A stretch of 64,000 nucleotides of DNA from Skeletonema tropicum (taxonomy: Eukaryota; Bacillariophyta; Thalassiosirophyceae; Thalassiosirales; Thalassiosiraceae). How positions within the stretch are numbered: the stretch's first letter is position 1; each line of letters begins with the position of its first letter. The stretch is from assembly GCA_037178625.1 (NCBI GenBank), contig CM074133.1, positions 248,001-312,000 of the forward strand, written 5' to 3'. Below are positions 19,504 through 28,346 of the stretch, in pieces. The notes under the pieces were generated by a model. It saw only the letters and a list, made by a program, of their open reading frames with translations. It searched no databases and was not told the DNA's origin. The translations under genes and the position numbers were made by a program.

Positions 19504-21605
19504 TTTTTTGACTTTCTTCCGCGTTGCTGCGAAGGCGTAGTCGGTGTTGGCTCGTCTCCGTTCTGCTTTCCATTCTTCTTTTTCTTCACGTCTTGATTTC
19601 CTTTTCCGTTCTTGTCCGTTTTCTGATTCTTCTTTTGAGTCACAGAGGGAGCAATCTCTGGATGACTGTTGGAGTTTTTTGACTTCTTATTCTTCTTCCT
19701 CTTCTTCTTCCGTTGTTGTTCTGACTTCGCAGGAGCAGCGTCAACATCGTCTTCAGAATTGTCTTCAGAATTGTCAGGCACACGCTCGTGTTCTAGTTGC
19801 TTCCTTTTCTTTGCCTTCTTGCGTAGCAAGTTTCTCTTCTGAGATCTCGACAGCTGAACTTGCCTCTGCACGTTCTTTATGTCCTTCTTCACCGGTTCGA
19901 GTTGCTTCTGAATTACTCCATTCAGGACTGGAGGAGTAACCTTCTTATCTTTCAGAACCAGGTCAAGAGCTTCTTCTGTCTTCTGGGCGTATTTTGATTC
20001 GATAAACGATTCAACTAGAGCAGCACTATTCTTCAACGTTTTTGCGGTTCGACTATAAGCCAAGAAAGGCTCATTGATCAGACCGTCGTATGCGTCGGAG
20101 ATACTATTCACAATTTCTTCCAATGTAGAATCCTCAATATCGGAGAGTGGGTCCTTCATCGGGCTGGCTTCATTAACATTCTCCCTTCCTGTAACCTCAA
20201 CTGGCTCTCCCGTGACAGTAGCCGTAGATTCTCCCGTAGGGTTGGGGGGAGGGTGTACTGCGTCTGGGGTCTTCTGAGCATCAGGAGTGTCGGGTGTTTC
20301 CTCAATCCGATTGACAGCTGCGTTGTTGGATGTTGCGGTGGACGTCGTCGCGGTGGATGATTCGGTGGAAGTTTCGGTGGAATTTGCTGTCAATGTGAGA
20401 GTACTTTCTCCGTTGTTAGGTTGGGATGATGTTGAAGTTGCTCCATCTTGTGTAGTAGCAGTAGTAGTAGTAGTGTTGCGTGGCTGTTCACTCACAGATT
20501 TGACCAATATTCCTCTGTGAGTGTACGACGTGGCCGATGCTGTACCATCCTTATCATCTTCTTCCAAAACAAGGTTGTTAAGGAGCTTATTGAAGTGCGC
20601 TTTCAAACTGCCATAGTAATTTTTGGCATTTACCATTTCAGTTTTCTGGTTGCGGAGTTGAAACGTAAAGTTTGTACTTTTGGATAGGGAGGTTTGATCC
20701 GGCGCCGTAAAAGTAACTTGGAAATTCGATGCTAGTTGCTTTCGGACAGAGTCCAAATTCTCTGAGGGAGGATTATTCATGGTGCTAACGTCGGTCATAG
20801 TACCGATGTCGGTAGTAGTAACGTTGGCACCATTTTCAGCAGACTGAGTTCCCGCACCATAGGTGTTGGGCATCTCCAGTTGCTTGTATCCATCGACGTA
20901 GGAGCTAACAAAATTCGGATGACTCAGAAGTGTACATCCACACTCGGTGATCTCCTGCAAAGCCAAAAAGGCTTGTCCCCAGTGGCATCCAAACATTCCG
21001 GGCCATTTGTTGATGTTGGCTTGGATTGTTTTCAGCAGCACTTGAATAACCAGTTTTCGGTCAGGTTTGACTTTGTCCCCCATCTGTAACCCCAATTTAA
21101 TGACGCTAGAGGTGAGGGTCATCATCAGCTTCCACGCCAGGGTGATGGTGTGGTTCTGCTTGTCATCCCTGTCCAAAGCTTCCAATGCAAGGGCGGCTTC
21201 TTTTTGTTTTTCCTTGCACTGTTCAACGACTTTATTGAGACTGGCTTCCACACGTTTATATCCCACGGTGTGGATTACTCGCTTCGAAGGCTGGAGATTG
21301 CTTTTCCATTTAGCATAGGAAGGCAAGTAGGTTGGGTCGTTGGCGTGTCCGATGTATGTGGCGTCGGCAGTCATCCAATCATGATGGGATTTCCAGACGT
21401 TCATCACTTCGGTTTGCACGGCTTTTTGCATATCGTTCGGTAGGTATTTGATACACTGCTCCACCACTTTGATGGCCTTGTTGGTGGGGCTAAGGGTGTT
21501 CTTCCCCGGGTGGTTCTTATGAAAAAGGAGGGAGTTCTCTTTCGGTTTGAAGGCTGAGGGGTCGGACCCCGCGGTGGCGTTGTTATCATTACCTTTCGTT
21601 ACCAT
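19473..21605 (-). CDS. Penelope-like element ORF1 protein
   Basis: About 710 residues from the ATG at 21605 (a longer reading starts at a TTG and is less likely). The N-terminal third is helical (KAIKVVEQCIKYLP, then LAWKLMMTLTSSVIKLGLQM). The middle is a long Thr/Ser/Asn-rich linker. The C-terminal third is strongly basic (NLLRKKAKKRKQLEHERV, KKRKKNKKSKN, RGRKSKKQFQKKNGGK). No nuclease or zinc finger is recognised. The basic tail suggests RNA binding, as in ORF1 proteins of some retroelements (inference). It starts about 20 bases after the 5' terminal unit and overlaps the RT frame by 31 bases at its 3' end. Confidence 0.75.
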   Translation of the reverse strand: MVTKGNDNNATAGSDPSAFKPKENSLLFHKNHPGKNTLSPTNKAIKVVEQCIKYLPNDMQKAVQTEVMNVWKSHHDWMTADATYIGHANDPTYLPSYAKWKSNLQPSKRVIHTVGYKRVEASLNKVVEQCKEKQKEAALALEALDRDDKQNHTITLAWKLMMTLTSSVIKLGLQMGDKVKPDRKLVIQVLLKTIQANINKWPGMFGCHWGQAFLALQEITECGCTLLSHPNFVSSYVDGYKQLEMPNTYGAGTQSAENGANVTTTDIGTMTDVSTMNNPPSENLDSVRKQLASNFQVTFTAPDQTSLSKSTNFTFQLRNQKTEMVNAKNYYGSLKAHFNKLLNNLVLEEDDKDGTASATSYTHRGILVKSVSEQPRNTTTTTATTQDGATSTSSQPNNGESTLTLTANSTETSTESSTATTSTATSNNAAVNRIEETPDTPDAQKTPDAVHPPPNPTGESTATVTGEPVEVTGRENVNEASPMKDPLSDIEDSTLEEIVNSISDAYDGLINEPFLAYSRTAKTLKNSAALVESFIESKYAQKTEEALDLVLKDKKVTPPVLNGVIQKQLEPVKKDIKNVQRQVQLSRSQKRNLLRKKAKKRKQLEHERVPDNSEDNSEDDVDAAPAKSEQQRKKKRKKNKKSKNSNSHPEIAPSVTQKKNQKTDKNGKGNQDVKKKKNGKQNGDEPTPTTPSQQRGRKSKKQFQKKNGGK
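19503..19509 (-). promoter_or_regulatory. Candidate -1 ribosomal frameshift site
   Basis: In the ORF1 frame the minus strand reads tcA AAA AAG, a canonical X XXY YYZ slippery heptamer. Shifting -1 here gives AAA AAA GCA and then an uninterrupted frame (ISEEERRQVKDSKDSIRRIE) that leads into the reverse transcriptase. The ORF1 stop is at 19475-19473, 28 bases downstream. No ATG exists between the heptamer and RT residues. A downstream pseudoknot could not be assessed. Confidence 0.7.
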
Positions 21606-21624
21606 TGTTTCGTTCTTTGTAGTC

Positions 21625-22060
21625 AATCTGTTTAATAAATGTAGGGGTGAAAATACTTAATCTTATACCGTTATGATGGGACAAGATCTAACTATAAAAC
21701 TCGAATTCAATGCAATTCGCTGAGAGCTCAAGCTTGTGGGATCGAAGCTTTCGTCCTGTACAGACTCATCAGGAGATCAGCGCTGAAGGCGGGGCTGTGG
21801 CGAATTGCGATGTGCGACGTGTAAACGACTTACGCACTAGCATTCGAGCAATCTTAGCCTCACACCTCGGTTGTTTATTTCAGTTGGGTCAGTCTTTCCC
21901 AACGGCTTCCAAATTGATCTTTGTAGATCATTTTGTCGCATCTGTGATTGGATGTGACAGGTACTGGTAGAGTCGATTCGGATGCCATCGTCATCATTAC
22001 CAGAAAGATAGTATTTCCACTCCAACGCGAAAAAGAAGGCAGCGCAGCTGTCTTCTTCGT
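21625..22060 (-). repeat. Penelope-like terminal unit, 5' copy
   Basis: Matches 16879-17310 closely, including the hammerhead, and stops inside the second hairpin arm (TCTTCTTCG at 22060), where the next copy begins. Confidence 0.85.
21718..21782 (-). ncRNA. Type I hammerhead ribozyme, copy 2
   Basis: Identical by eye to the motif at 16970-17034 (offset 4748): CTGATGA, GAAA, three stems and the CUU triplet are all kept. It lies upstream of ORF1 in element sense, so cleavage would define the 5' end of the coding RNA. Confidence 0.9.
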
Positions 22061-22338
22061 TTAATAAATGTAGGGGTGAAAATACTTAATCTTATACCGT
22101 TATGATGGGACAAGATCTAACTATAAAACTCGAATTCAATGCAATTCGCTGAGAGCTCAAGCTTGTGGGATCGAAGCTTTCGTCCTGTACAGACTCATCA
22201 GGAGATCAGCGCTGAAGGCGGGGCTGTGGCGAATTGCGATGTGCGACGTGTAAACGACTTACGCACTAGCATTCGAGCAATCTTAGCCTCACACCTCGGT
22301 TGTTTATTTCAGTTGGGTCAGTCTTTCCCAACGGCTTC
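22061..22338 (-). repeat. Penelope-like terminal unit, 5'-truncated copy
   Basis: Repeats the unit from TTTAATAAATGTAGGGG to about CCCAACGGCTTC, then meets an inverted copy at about 22339. Together with 22339-22753 it forms an imperfect large palindrome. Confidence 0.85.
22147..22211 (-). ncRNA. Type I hammerhead ribozyme, copy 3
   Basis: Same 65-base motif, offset 5177 from copy 1, with core and stems unchanged by eye. Confidence 0.9.
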
Positions 22339-22753
22339 TTTTCGCGTTGGAGTGGAAATACTATCTTTCTGGTAATGATGACGATGGCATCCGAATCGAC
22401 TCTACCAGTACCTGTCACATCCAATCACAGATGCGACAAAATGATCTACAAAGATCAATTTGGAAGCCGTTGGGAAAGACTGACCCAACTGAAATAAACA
22501 ACCGAGGTGTGAGGCTAAGATTGCTCGAATGCTAGTGCGTAAGTCGTTTACACGTCGCACATCGCAATTCGCCACAGCCCCGCCTTCAGCTTCAGCGCTG
22601 ATCTCCTGATGAGTCTGTACAGGACGAAAGCTTCGATCCCACAAGCTTGAGCTCTCAGCGAATTGCATTGAATTCGAGTTTTATAGTTAGATCTTGTCCC
22701 ATCATAACGGTATAAGATTAAGTATTTTCACCCCTACATTTATTAAACAGATT
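22339..22753 (+). repeat. Penelope-like terminal unit, inverted copy
   Basis: Reverse complement of the units above: it begins in the TTCGCGTTGGAGTGGAAAT hairpin arm and ends TTTATTAAACAGATT. It carries a 6-base duplication (AGCTTC) just before the hammerhead. Confidence 0.85.
22596..22660 (+). ncRNA. Type I hammerhead ribozyme, copy 4 (opposite strand)
   Basis: Plus-strand copy in the inverted unit: CTGATGAG at 22606 onward, GAAA at 22626-22629 and predicted cleavage between 22648 and 22649. Stem sequences are identical to the minus-strand copies. Confidence 0.9.
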
Positions 22754-22855
22754 GAGCTCTCAGCGAATTGCATTGAATTCGAGTTTTATAGTTAGATCTT
22801 GTCCCATCATAACGGTATAAGATTAAGTATTTTCACCCCTACATTTATTAAACAA
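22754..22855 (+). repeat. Terminal unit truncated exactly at the ribozyme cut
   Basis: A second inverted unit placed directly after ...AAACAGATT. Its first bases are GAGCTCTCAGCG, which in complete units are the bases immediately after the predicted hammerhead cleavage point. It ends TTTATTAAACA against the right target duplication. Confidence 0.88.
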
Positions 22856-22989
22856 ATCCGATTGTTTGATATCCTTTTTATTGACATAGAAAATAATTGC
22901 GGGTGGGCTTGGTCTCCCACCCAAAACTTTGACTTTGAGGCCAAATAACCTGAAGACTCACATAATAGTATTGCAACTCACAATGGCAA
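22856..22989. repeat. 134-bp target duplication, right copy
   Basis: Matches 16745-16878. It contains the stop codon and last 10 or so codons of the glycosyltransferase-like gene on the minus strand, so that gene stayed intact despite the insertion. Confidence 0.9.
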
Positions 22990-24256
22990 ACTTTTCAGAG
23001 AGGGCCAATTTAACACTTTGTGGTAGACACTTGTAGTAAAGATGTGGCACACACCTTGTCTTCTCAATGTAGCGAACGTCGACTCGTTTCAAGTCTACCT
23101 CGTAAACATTAGCACCAGCACCAGCAAGTAAACTTTGTAGGAATGCTTCTGCCTGAAATTTCTTAACCTTCTTAAGATTGTGTCCAAATTCTGCGTATCT
23201 AATCATTAGACCAAAAAAATCATTTCGGTCATTGCCATATAGTGTAGACATGCCAAGTTGATTTCCAACATGAATCTTGTCTGAGGGTGCACCCCACTTG
23301 CACCACTTATCTACAATGACATAAGGTTGTCCTGTTCTTGTCGCCTCAAGAATTTGACTTGCATTGTAATTTGATTCTGTGAAATCGAGATTGAAAGGCT
23401 CGTAAAAGAAGTTGTCCTCACGCAGCCTGGCGTAGATATCATATTGTTTTTGGTCTTGTAAGGTCATAGTGTAAGCAAGATGAAACATATAAAACATGCG
23501 AGTACTGGAGAGAGTGCTGTAGGAACTGCTAGGAGTGAATCCATTTCGAAACAGTTCTTTTGCTTTCAAAGGAATATTTTGAGCAATAGTGACTTGATGT
23601 AGGGTGTCTTTGTCAACTTTAGACATGTGTTCATCGTCGACAAACAGAACATGAACATTAGAAGCATTCCTCTCTTGAAGGTAATAATTTTGGATGTCAG
23701 CAATGGTTATGTTGTCATTCATGTAGGGTGGAGCTGACACCCTTCCTGTGAAGGGTGTTGATAATTTGCCGCGATGGAGGGCAATCATGTAGACGTCCAC
23801 AATGGGCTCCCCACATCCCCACCATGTGGCAGATGAGCTAGTAACCAAAGGGCCTGGATTATCTCTGAAGATGAATCTGCCAAATTGTCCTGCAATCATG
23901 ATTGCAACAGTGGGTGGGATGCATTTCCTTTTTTGAGGGCCGTGGGAATGGGAAGATGTTCTGACTTTGGCTTTGGTGGCACTTGAAATTTTAACACGAA
24001 CCACTTCTTCTTCTGATGGCATGCCTGGGTAACGGTTACCAAGCCACAGCCCCCCGCATGATTTGTCTTCATTACAATGAACACAAAAGCAATTTGTCAC
24101 CACAGGAGCAGGAGGTCCCATGATATGCTTGCTGTAAGAAATATTGTTCCCCATCATCATATGTTGGTGAAAATGGTGAAAATGGAGGAGCAATCCAATG
24201 TACACCACCATAATTCTGCATCTGCGTATGTTGTTTCTGGGCAAGGGCAACAGCAT
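22958..24256 (-). CDS. Type II membrane glycosyltransferase-like protein
   Basis: 432 residues. The N terminus is short and basic, then a hydrophobic anchor (IMVVYIGLLLHFHHF). The lumenal part has Cys-rich CFCVHCNEDKSCGG. The catalytic-like region has VAIMIAGQFGRFIFRDNPGP, VDVYMIALHRGKL and YDIYARLREDNFFYEPFNL; an R-x-R/K-x-D-N arrangement of this kind occurs in several uncharacterised eukaryotic glycosyltransferase-like families. I cannot name the family or substrate. The 3' end coincides with the right 134-bp target duplication of the Penelope-like insertion, which now separates the gene from its former downstream DNA at 16744. Confidence 0.6.
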   Translation of the reverse strand: MLLPLPRNNIRRCRIMVVYIGLLLHFHHFHQHMMMGNNISYSKHIMGPPAPVVTNCFCVHCNEDKSCGGLWLGNRYPGMPSEEEVVRVKISSATKAKVRTSSHSHGPQKRKCIPPTVAIMIAGQFGRFIFRDNPGPLVTSSSATWWGCGEPIVDVYMIALHRGKLSTPFTGRVSAPPYMNDNITIADIQNYYLQERNASNVHVLFVDDEHMSKVDKDTLHQVTIAQNIPLKAKELFRNGFTPSSSYSTLSSTRMFYMFHLAYTMTLQDQKQYDIYARLREDNFFYEPFNLDFTESNYNASQILEATRTGQPYVIVDKWCKWGAPSDKIHVGNQLGMSTLYGNDRNDFFGLMIRYAEFGHNLKKVKKFQAEAFLQSLLAGAGANVYEVDLKRVDVRYIEKTRCVPHLYYKCLPQSVKLALSEKFAIVSCNTIM

Positions 24257-24410
24257 TATAGTTTGTGGTTATTATCACTCGTTATCAAGCCCTCTGTGTC
24301 TGTGTCTGTGCATGCATACATAAAGCTATAGAGCTAGCTGCGACATGGATTCAGGTTCAATCAATCAAGTTCCCAGCACTTCCTTTGCTGCCGTTGAGAA
24401 TGAACGAAGT

Positions 24411-24511
24411 TGTAGCAGCGATGCGGATTGCATGGTGATCAAACAAACACACTGAGTTAGTTTAGGCTACGATATTGTTTGTTTGTGGAGGCACGACAGA
24501 CCGCATCATCA
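24411..24511 (+). repeat. 101-bp direct repeat, left copy
   Basis: TGTAGCAGCGATGCGGATTG to GCATCATCA, identical by eye to 25216-25316. It contains an inverted ACAAACA/TGTTTGT pair (AAACAAACAC and ATTGTTTGTTTG). Confidence 0.9.
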
Positions 24512-25215
24512 TCCCCCATCTTTGCTGTCAACTGAGGAGTCAAGGTTGGAATACCTTGCGGATGATCGAAGGAGATGCAAAGAACTATGATAGGACATGA
24601 AATGGGAAGAAGTCCGTTGAATAGCTGTTAATACATCTGCTTAAATGCCCCTCAGAAATAATAAAATGTTCGACAGGGAATAAAATGTTGTGTGCCATGT
24701 CCCCCACTTTCGATAGCAGTGCTCCGTCCACTGGTAATCGAACAAAAATAAAATAAAAATTTTATACCTTGGCCGTTGATCAGACGCCAAGGAACCAATT
24801 ATGGATCCAATCGACAATTGGTAGGAGTGGTTGTTGTTGGGTGAGAAATCTTCACTTGTGTCGAGCGATAATGAGGTTGTCGAAGCAGGTGGCTCATATC
24901 CCCCATCTGGTATTATCGGTGCGTATCAAACTGTTCGAGCAATAGCGGCCTCCAAACGCCATGCAGGAGGAGTATGATAAGTTCACGACGGTGTAATGTC
25001 GGAGGCCACACTCCGACGATGGGACTCCTGTGTAGGAAGGGCGGAGGAACAACGATGACGTTGTGAAAATATCTCGGATGCGTTAGCAGTCGACTGCAGA
25101 GGAAGTGGCTCGGATCCAACTGCTGCTGACTTCCCCCATACGTGAATACATGGAGGGCAATGGACCGCACGTCTAGCGGAGCGGCTGGTCCAAGCCCGTA
25201 GTGGGCTCATGAACC
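24512..25215. mobile_element. 704-bp insertion-like segment of unknown type
   Basis: Bounded exactly by the 101-bp direct repeats, as an insert with a long target duplication would be. It has no terminal inverted repeats, poly(A) or coding frame that I can recognise. It includes a hairpin near 25000 (GTCGGAG...CTCCGAC). A non-autonomous retroelement is one option; a fragment caught between tandem copies is another. Confidence 0.45.
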
Positions 25216-25316
25216 TGTAGCAGCGATGCGGATTGCATGGTGATCAAACAAACACACTGAGTTAGTTTAGGCTACGATATTGTTTGTTTGTGGAGGCACG
25301 ACAGACCGCATCATCA
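25216..25316 (+). repeat. 101-bp direct repeat, right copy
   Basis: Second copy of 24411-24511. Confidence 0.9.
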
Positions 25317-25403
25317 GAAGTTTCTTCGTTGAACCTCGATTCGGGATCGAAAATGCTGAAATGCTGCTCGCCCATTTTACTGAAAACAATGAGTTCTCAT
25401 CAG

Positions 25404-25434
25404 GGCACATAAAAGAATGGGCTGCGTATCGATT
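25404..25434 (-). repeat. Inverted match to the 3.7-kb duplication
   Basis: CAGGGCACATAAAAGAATGG and the following bases are the reverse complement of sequence near 33253-33283 (and 45053-45083). A short dispersed piece of that repeat. Confidence 0.7.
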
Positions 25435-25570
25435 TGATTAGGTTATCCCCTATTTGATTTTGGTAGAAGAAAAATCTAGATATGCAATGCAAGAAAGGCT
25501 GTTTTGGGTGATCCCCCTAATAGTAAGTTGAAAAAAAAAAAAATTAACGGAAATCTTAAAGTACGTCATG

Positions 25571-25796
25571 CATAAGGATTCTGTCCGATCGACATCATCC
25601 TTATTGAGTCTCCATGGCACTCGGGACTCATCCAGTGGTCATCGGTCATTCCTTAGCCGATCGTGACTGGTTGATCAGCCATAAGCTGACCATCATCGTT
25701 TCACGGCCATGATTCGATCGTGCCTCATCATAGACTAAGCCACTACTAGCTCACTCTTTTCTTCGCCCGATCATGTTCATCTTCATGTCGCTTATG
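25571..25796 (+). repeat. Long terminal repeat, left (226 bp)
   Basis: CATAAGGATTCTGTCCGATC to GTCGCTTATG, identical by eye to 30981-31206. Ends CATAAG/CTTATG are inverted. It is followed at once by TGGTGCTCC, complementary to a tRNA 3' end GGAGCACCA, a likely primer-binding site. Confidence 0.8.
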
Positions 25797-26315
25797 TGGT
25801 GCTCCCTGTGACGTTCTTACTCTTCGTCTTTCGACCTCATCGTTGTTATCATCATTCGAGACTTCACGTCTTTGCCTTTCGCTCTACCTACATTCTTCGG
25901 CTTATCCGCCTCCGCCCCCTTCGGGCTGGTTCAACACTCCATCTATTTTCGCCATGAGGGATCCACCCTCCTCTTCAGTTGCCACCTTCTGGCCTCTCTC
26001 TTCGTCTACTACGTTTCGTCTCGCGTAGCTCTTCCTTCACCGCTTTCAGCAGCTCCGAGCCATTTTTCGGCCTCCTTATGTAGCTGCTCGTCAACTCCGC
26101 TCATTCTGCGGCATCACCATCCATCTTCAGCCTCCCACTGATCTCCTCTACGCCTAATCACACTCTGTGTGACAGCCATCTTCTGCTTCTGGCCTCAACC
26201 TCAGCACCATCTCATCATGCCTTTCAGCCTCGCGGCCATTGGCTTCTCGTCCTCATCACCATCACAACTGCGATTCATCAGCACTTGACGCCCTCGGTTC
26301 TCCTGCTTCATCTTG

Positions 26316-26560
26316 CAGTGCTTCTTCCTATACTCTCAGCGGTTTATGCCATCCTCCGACTTGGCACTTTTTCATCATCAGACTGCGCATCTTCGTAGTA
26401 CATGCCTTCCTCCGTCTCGGCACTCCTAATCAGTGCTTCTCTATACTCTCCGCGGTACATGCCATCCTTCGCATTCGCACTTTTCATCATCTGGCTGTGC
26501 TTGTTCTTCGTGCTCATGCCTTCATTCATCTTCGCCTTCGCACTCCGCCTCATCATGTTG
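26316..26560 (+). repeat. Degenerate tandem repeat, about 115-bp period
   Basis: Two adjacent units start with CAGTGCTTCT (about 26317 and 26432), share CTATACTCTC.GCGG and ATGCCATCCT, and contain CACTTTTTCATCATC-type stretches. The whole interval 25800-26930 is built of similar C/T-rich pieces, which explains the many long but meaningless open frames here. Confidence 0.6.
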
Positions 26561-27092
26561 CGGTTGTTTCGTCTCTTTGACGGCCATTTCACACATCGGC
26601 GTATCTCTCTCAAGAAACTCATCTCTTCGTGGTCTCACGACTATCAGTTGGACTGCCAGACACCCATTTCGGCCTACCATCTCTCTCAAGCTACCATAAT
26701 ATCTTCGTAGTCATACGAGCATCACTACTTGTTCGGCCCATCTCCCATGTAGGCCTACTCCCTCGCTACATCTCAACCTTTGCGCACCTCCATCATATAT
26801 GGACTCCGGCCTTCTATTTCATGCCATGCGTATCTTCAAAATCATATTCACATCATTTATTATGTGGTCATCTCCACTTTCAGTGTGATCTCCTCGCACA
26901 TCTCCGCCTTTGACTTTGAGCACCTCCTTGCTCTATAAACAGGGGCGCGCAGAATGGTGCGATAGTGGTGGCGTGTAGCGGTGTATGTGGCGGGTTCAGC
27001 GCGGGCCCTCGGGGCCTGTAAAGTATTGTGTCGTCATCTTGCTGTTGGCCATTTGCTGTGTGGCTTGTCAGTAGTCTTTATACAACGGAATT

Positions 27093-27214
27093 CGGCTATA
27101 AAGTTGCTCTGCAATGACGTTGGCCTTAATTGGTATAATTGTGCTGTGCACAATTTTACCAATTAGTCTCTTTACAATAGAATACGGCTATAAAGTTGCT
27201 CTGCAATGACGTTG
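27093..27214 (+). repeat. Subterminal TATA-like direct repeats of H1
   Basis: CGGCTATAAAGTTGCTCTGC (extending to 30 identical bases) at 27093-27122 and 27185-27214, separated by a hairpin (AATTGGTA...TACCAATT, 27128-27164). H2 has the equivalent pair near 38450 and 38552. Could be promoters or transposase-binding sites. Confidence 0.75.
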
Positions 27215-28346
27215 TCAATCTTTATCAATGTGAAAAGAAATGTCTTGAATGCAATAAGCCACGAAGTCCTTATTACAAGCTAGGAGTTTTTCCAGATGAT
27301 GGTAGTAAGCAATATAACCGAACTCTTTATGATTCATTAATTACGAGTTTCGGTGGAGCTTAGCCACCTTCATCAGCGGTTCTAATTGCGTGGAGACAGG
27401 CCACAAAAAATTTGAATCAAAAGGTCTCAAGAATGAGAAAAGGCGTGGTAGCTGTCATTGTTCTAACGGTCGTAAGTTTTGTTGGCGTTTCGTGGGCGTG
27501 GGCCAGCGTACAAGGCATATCTTTTCCATCGGGGAGATCCAAAGTAGCGAGCAAATTACTTCCGGAACTTCAACTTGAAGTGTTGGGATTTTCCCCCCTC
27601 CTATCCCCGCTGAAATGCCAATTTTGATTGTCATTTAGATGCTATATCTTATGATTTAGATCTAAAAATCGCTTGATTTGTGCTAAAAAGGACTTTTCCA
27701 GGCTAATTAAGTCAGATTGTCGATGAGCTTCTTCGTTCTTTCCGGTGTGCATCCCCGTCACCCTCTATTTTCTTAATTTTTTCTCTGAGTGACGTGGTAA
27801 ACTTCGTTACTTAAGGAATTAGTACACTTGATTCCAATCGTCTTACGTCACAAAGTACCAGAAGTCAGGTGTTGGCAAAATCCAATGAACAAAAAAGTAT
27901 TTAAGTTCATGCAGCAAGTACTCAGGTCGACATTGGCTCAATTACATTATCTGCCGAGTCGTCTATTGATGCAAGTCTAAATAGACGCCGACGTTGGTTG
28001 CCGACGTGTTTGCATTTGAATAACTGCCGATCTTTGGCCACGTACTGATCAATACGTCAGTTCTTAACTCCACGTCGACGTCTTGTGTTGAGCTGAATCT
28101 TTTTGTCGACGTGTTGTCGATGTGTTGAACCACAAGATCTTGTGTTGCCGACGTAGCTTACGAAGGAACTCGTTTACTTCATGACGTGGTTGGTTATTGA
28201 TTGCATTGTTCTCTGCTGATTATTGCGCTGGTGCGTTGGCGGCGGTTATGTAGGCAGTTTGTACGTTGTCGAGCCGTTCAACAGCTCTCATAAATTATGC
28301 ATTGCATCATTTACATCATCACATTTCTACATTGTCCGAATAAATA

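Larger units (their letters stand above)
16879..22855 (-). mobile_element. Penelope-like retroelement with hammerhead ribozymes
   Basis: In minus-strand order: inverted and truncated terminal units (22855-22061), a terminal unit (22060-21625), ORF1 (21605-19473), a reverse transcriptase in the -1 frame (19503-17368) and a 3' terminal unit (17367-16879). Penelope-like elements are known for tandem, partly inverted LTR-like ends, variable target duplications and hammerhead motifs in those ends; all are visible here. No GIY-YIG endonuclease was found in either ORF, which places it, by inference, near endonuclease-deficient lineages, or the domain is lost or unrecognised. The two ORFs are intact and the repeat units nearly identical, so the insertion looks young. 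Confidence 0.85.

Noticed and set aside
16879..22855. An ordinary LTR retrotransposon
   Set aside because: The RT wording (DKG, RFIDDVLGIW, thumb) is Penelope-like, terminal units are tandem/inverted and truncated, and hammerheads are present; no gag, protease or integrase.
25380..25440. A hammerhead because CTGATGAG occurs on the minus strand
   Set aside because: No GAAA follows at the right distance and no stems form.
25843..26913. Many long open frames (60-113 codons) on both strands
   Set aside because: They follow from C/T-rich repetitive composition. Translations are Ser/Pro/His-rich without domain pattern and overlap in several frames.
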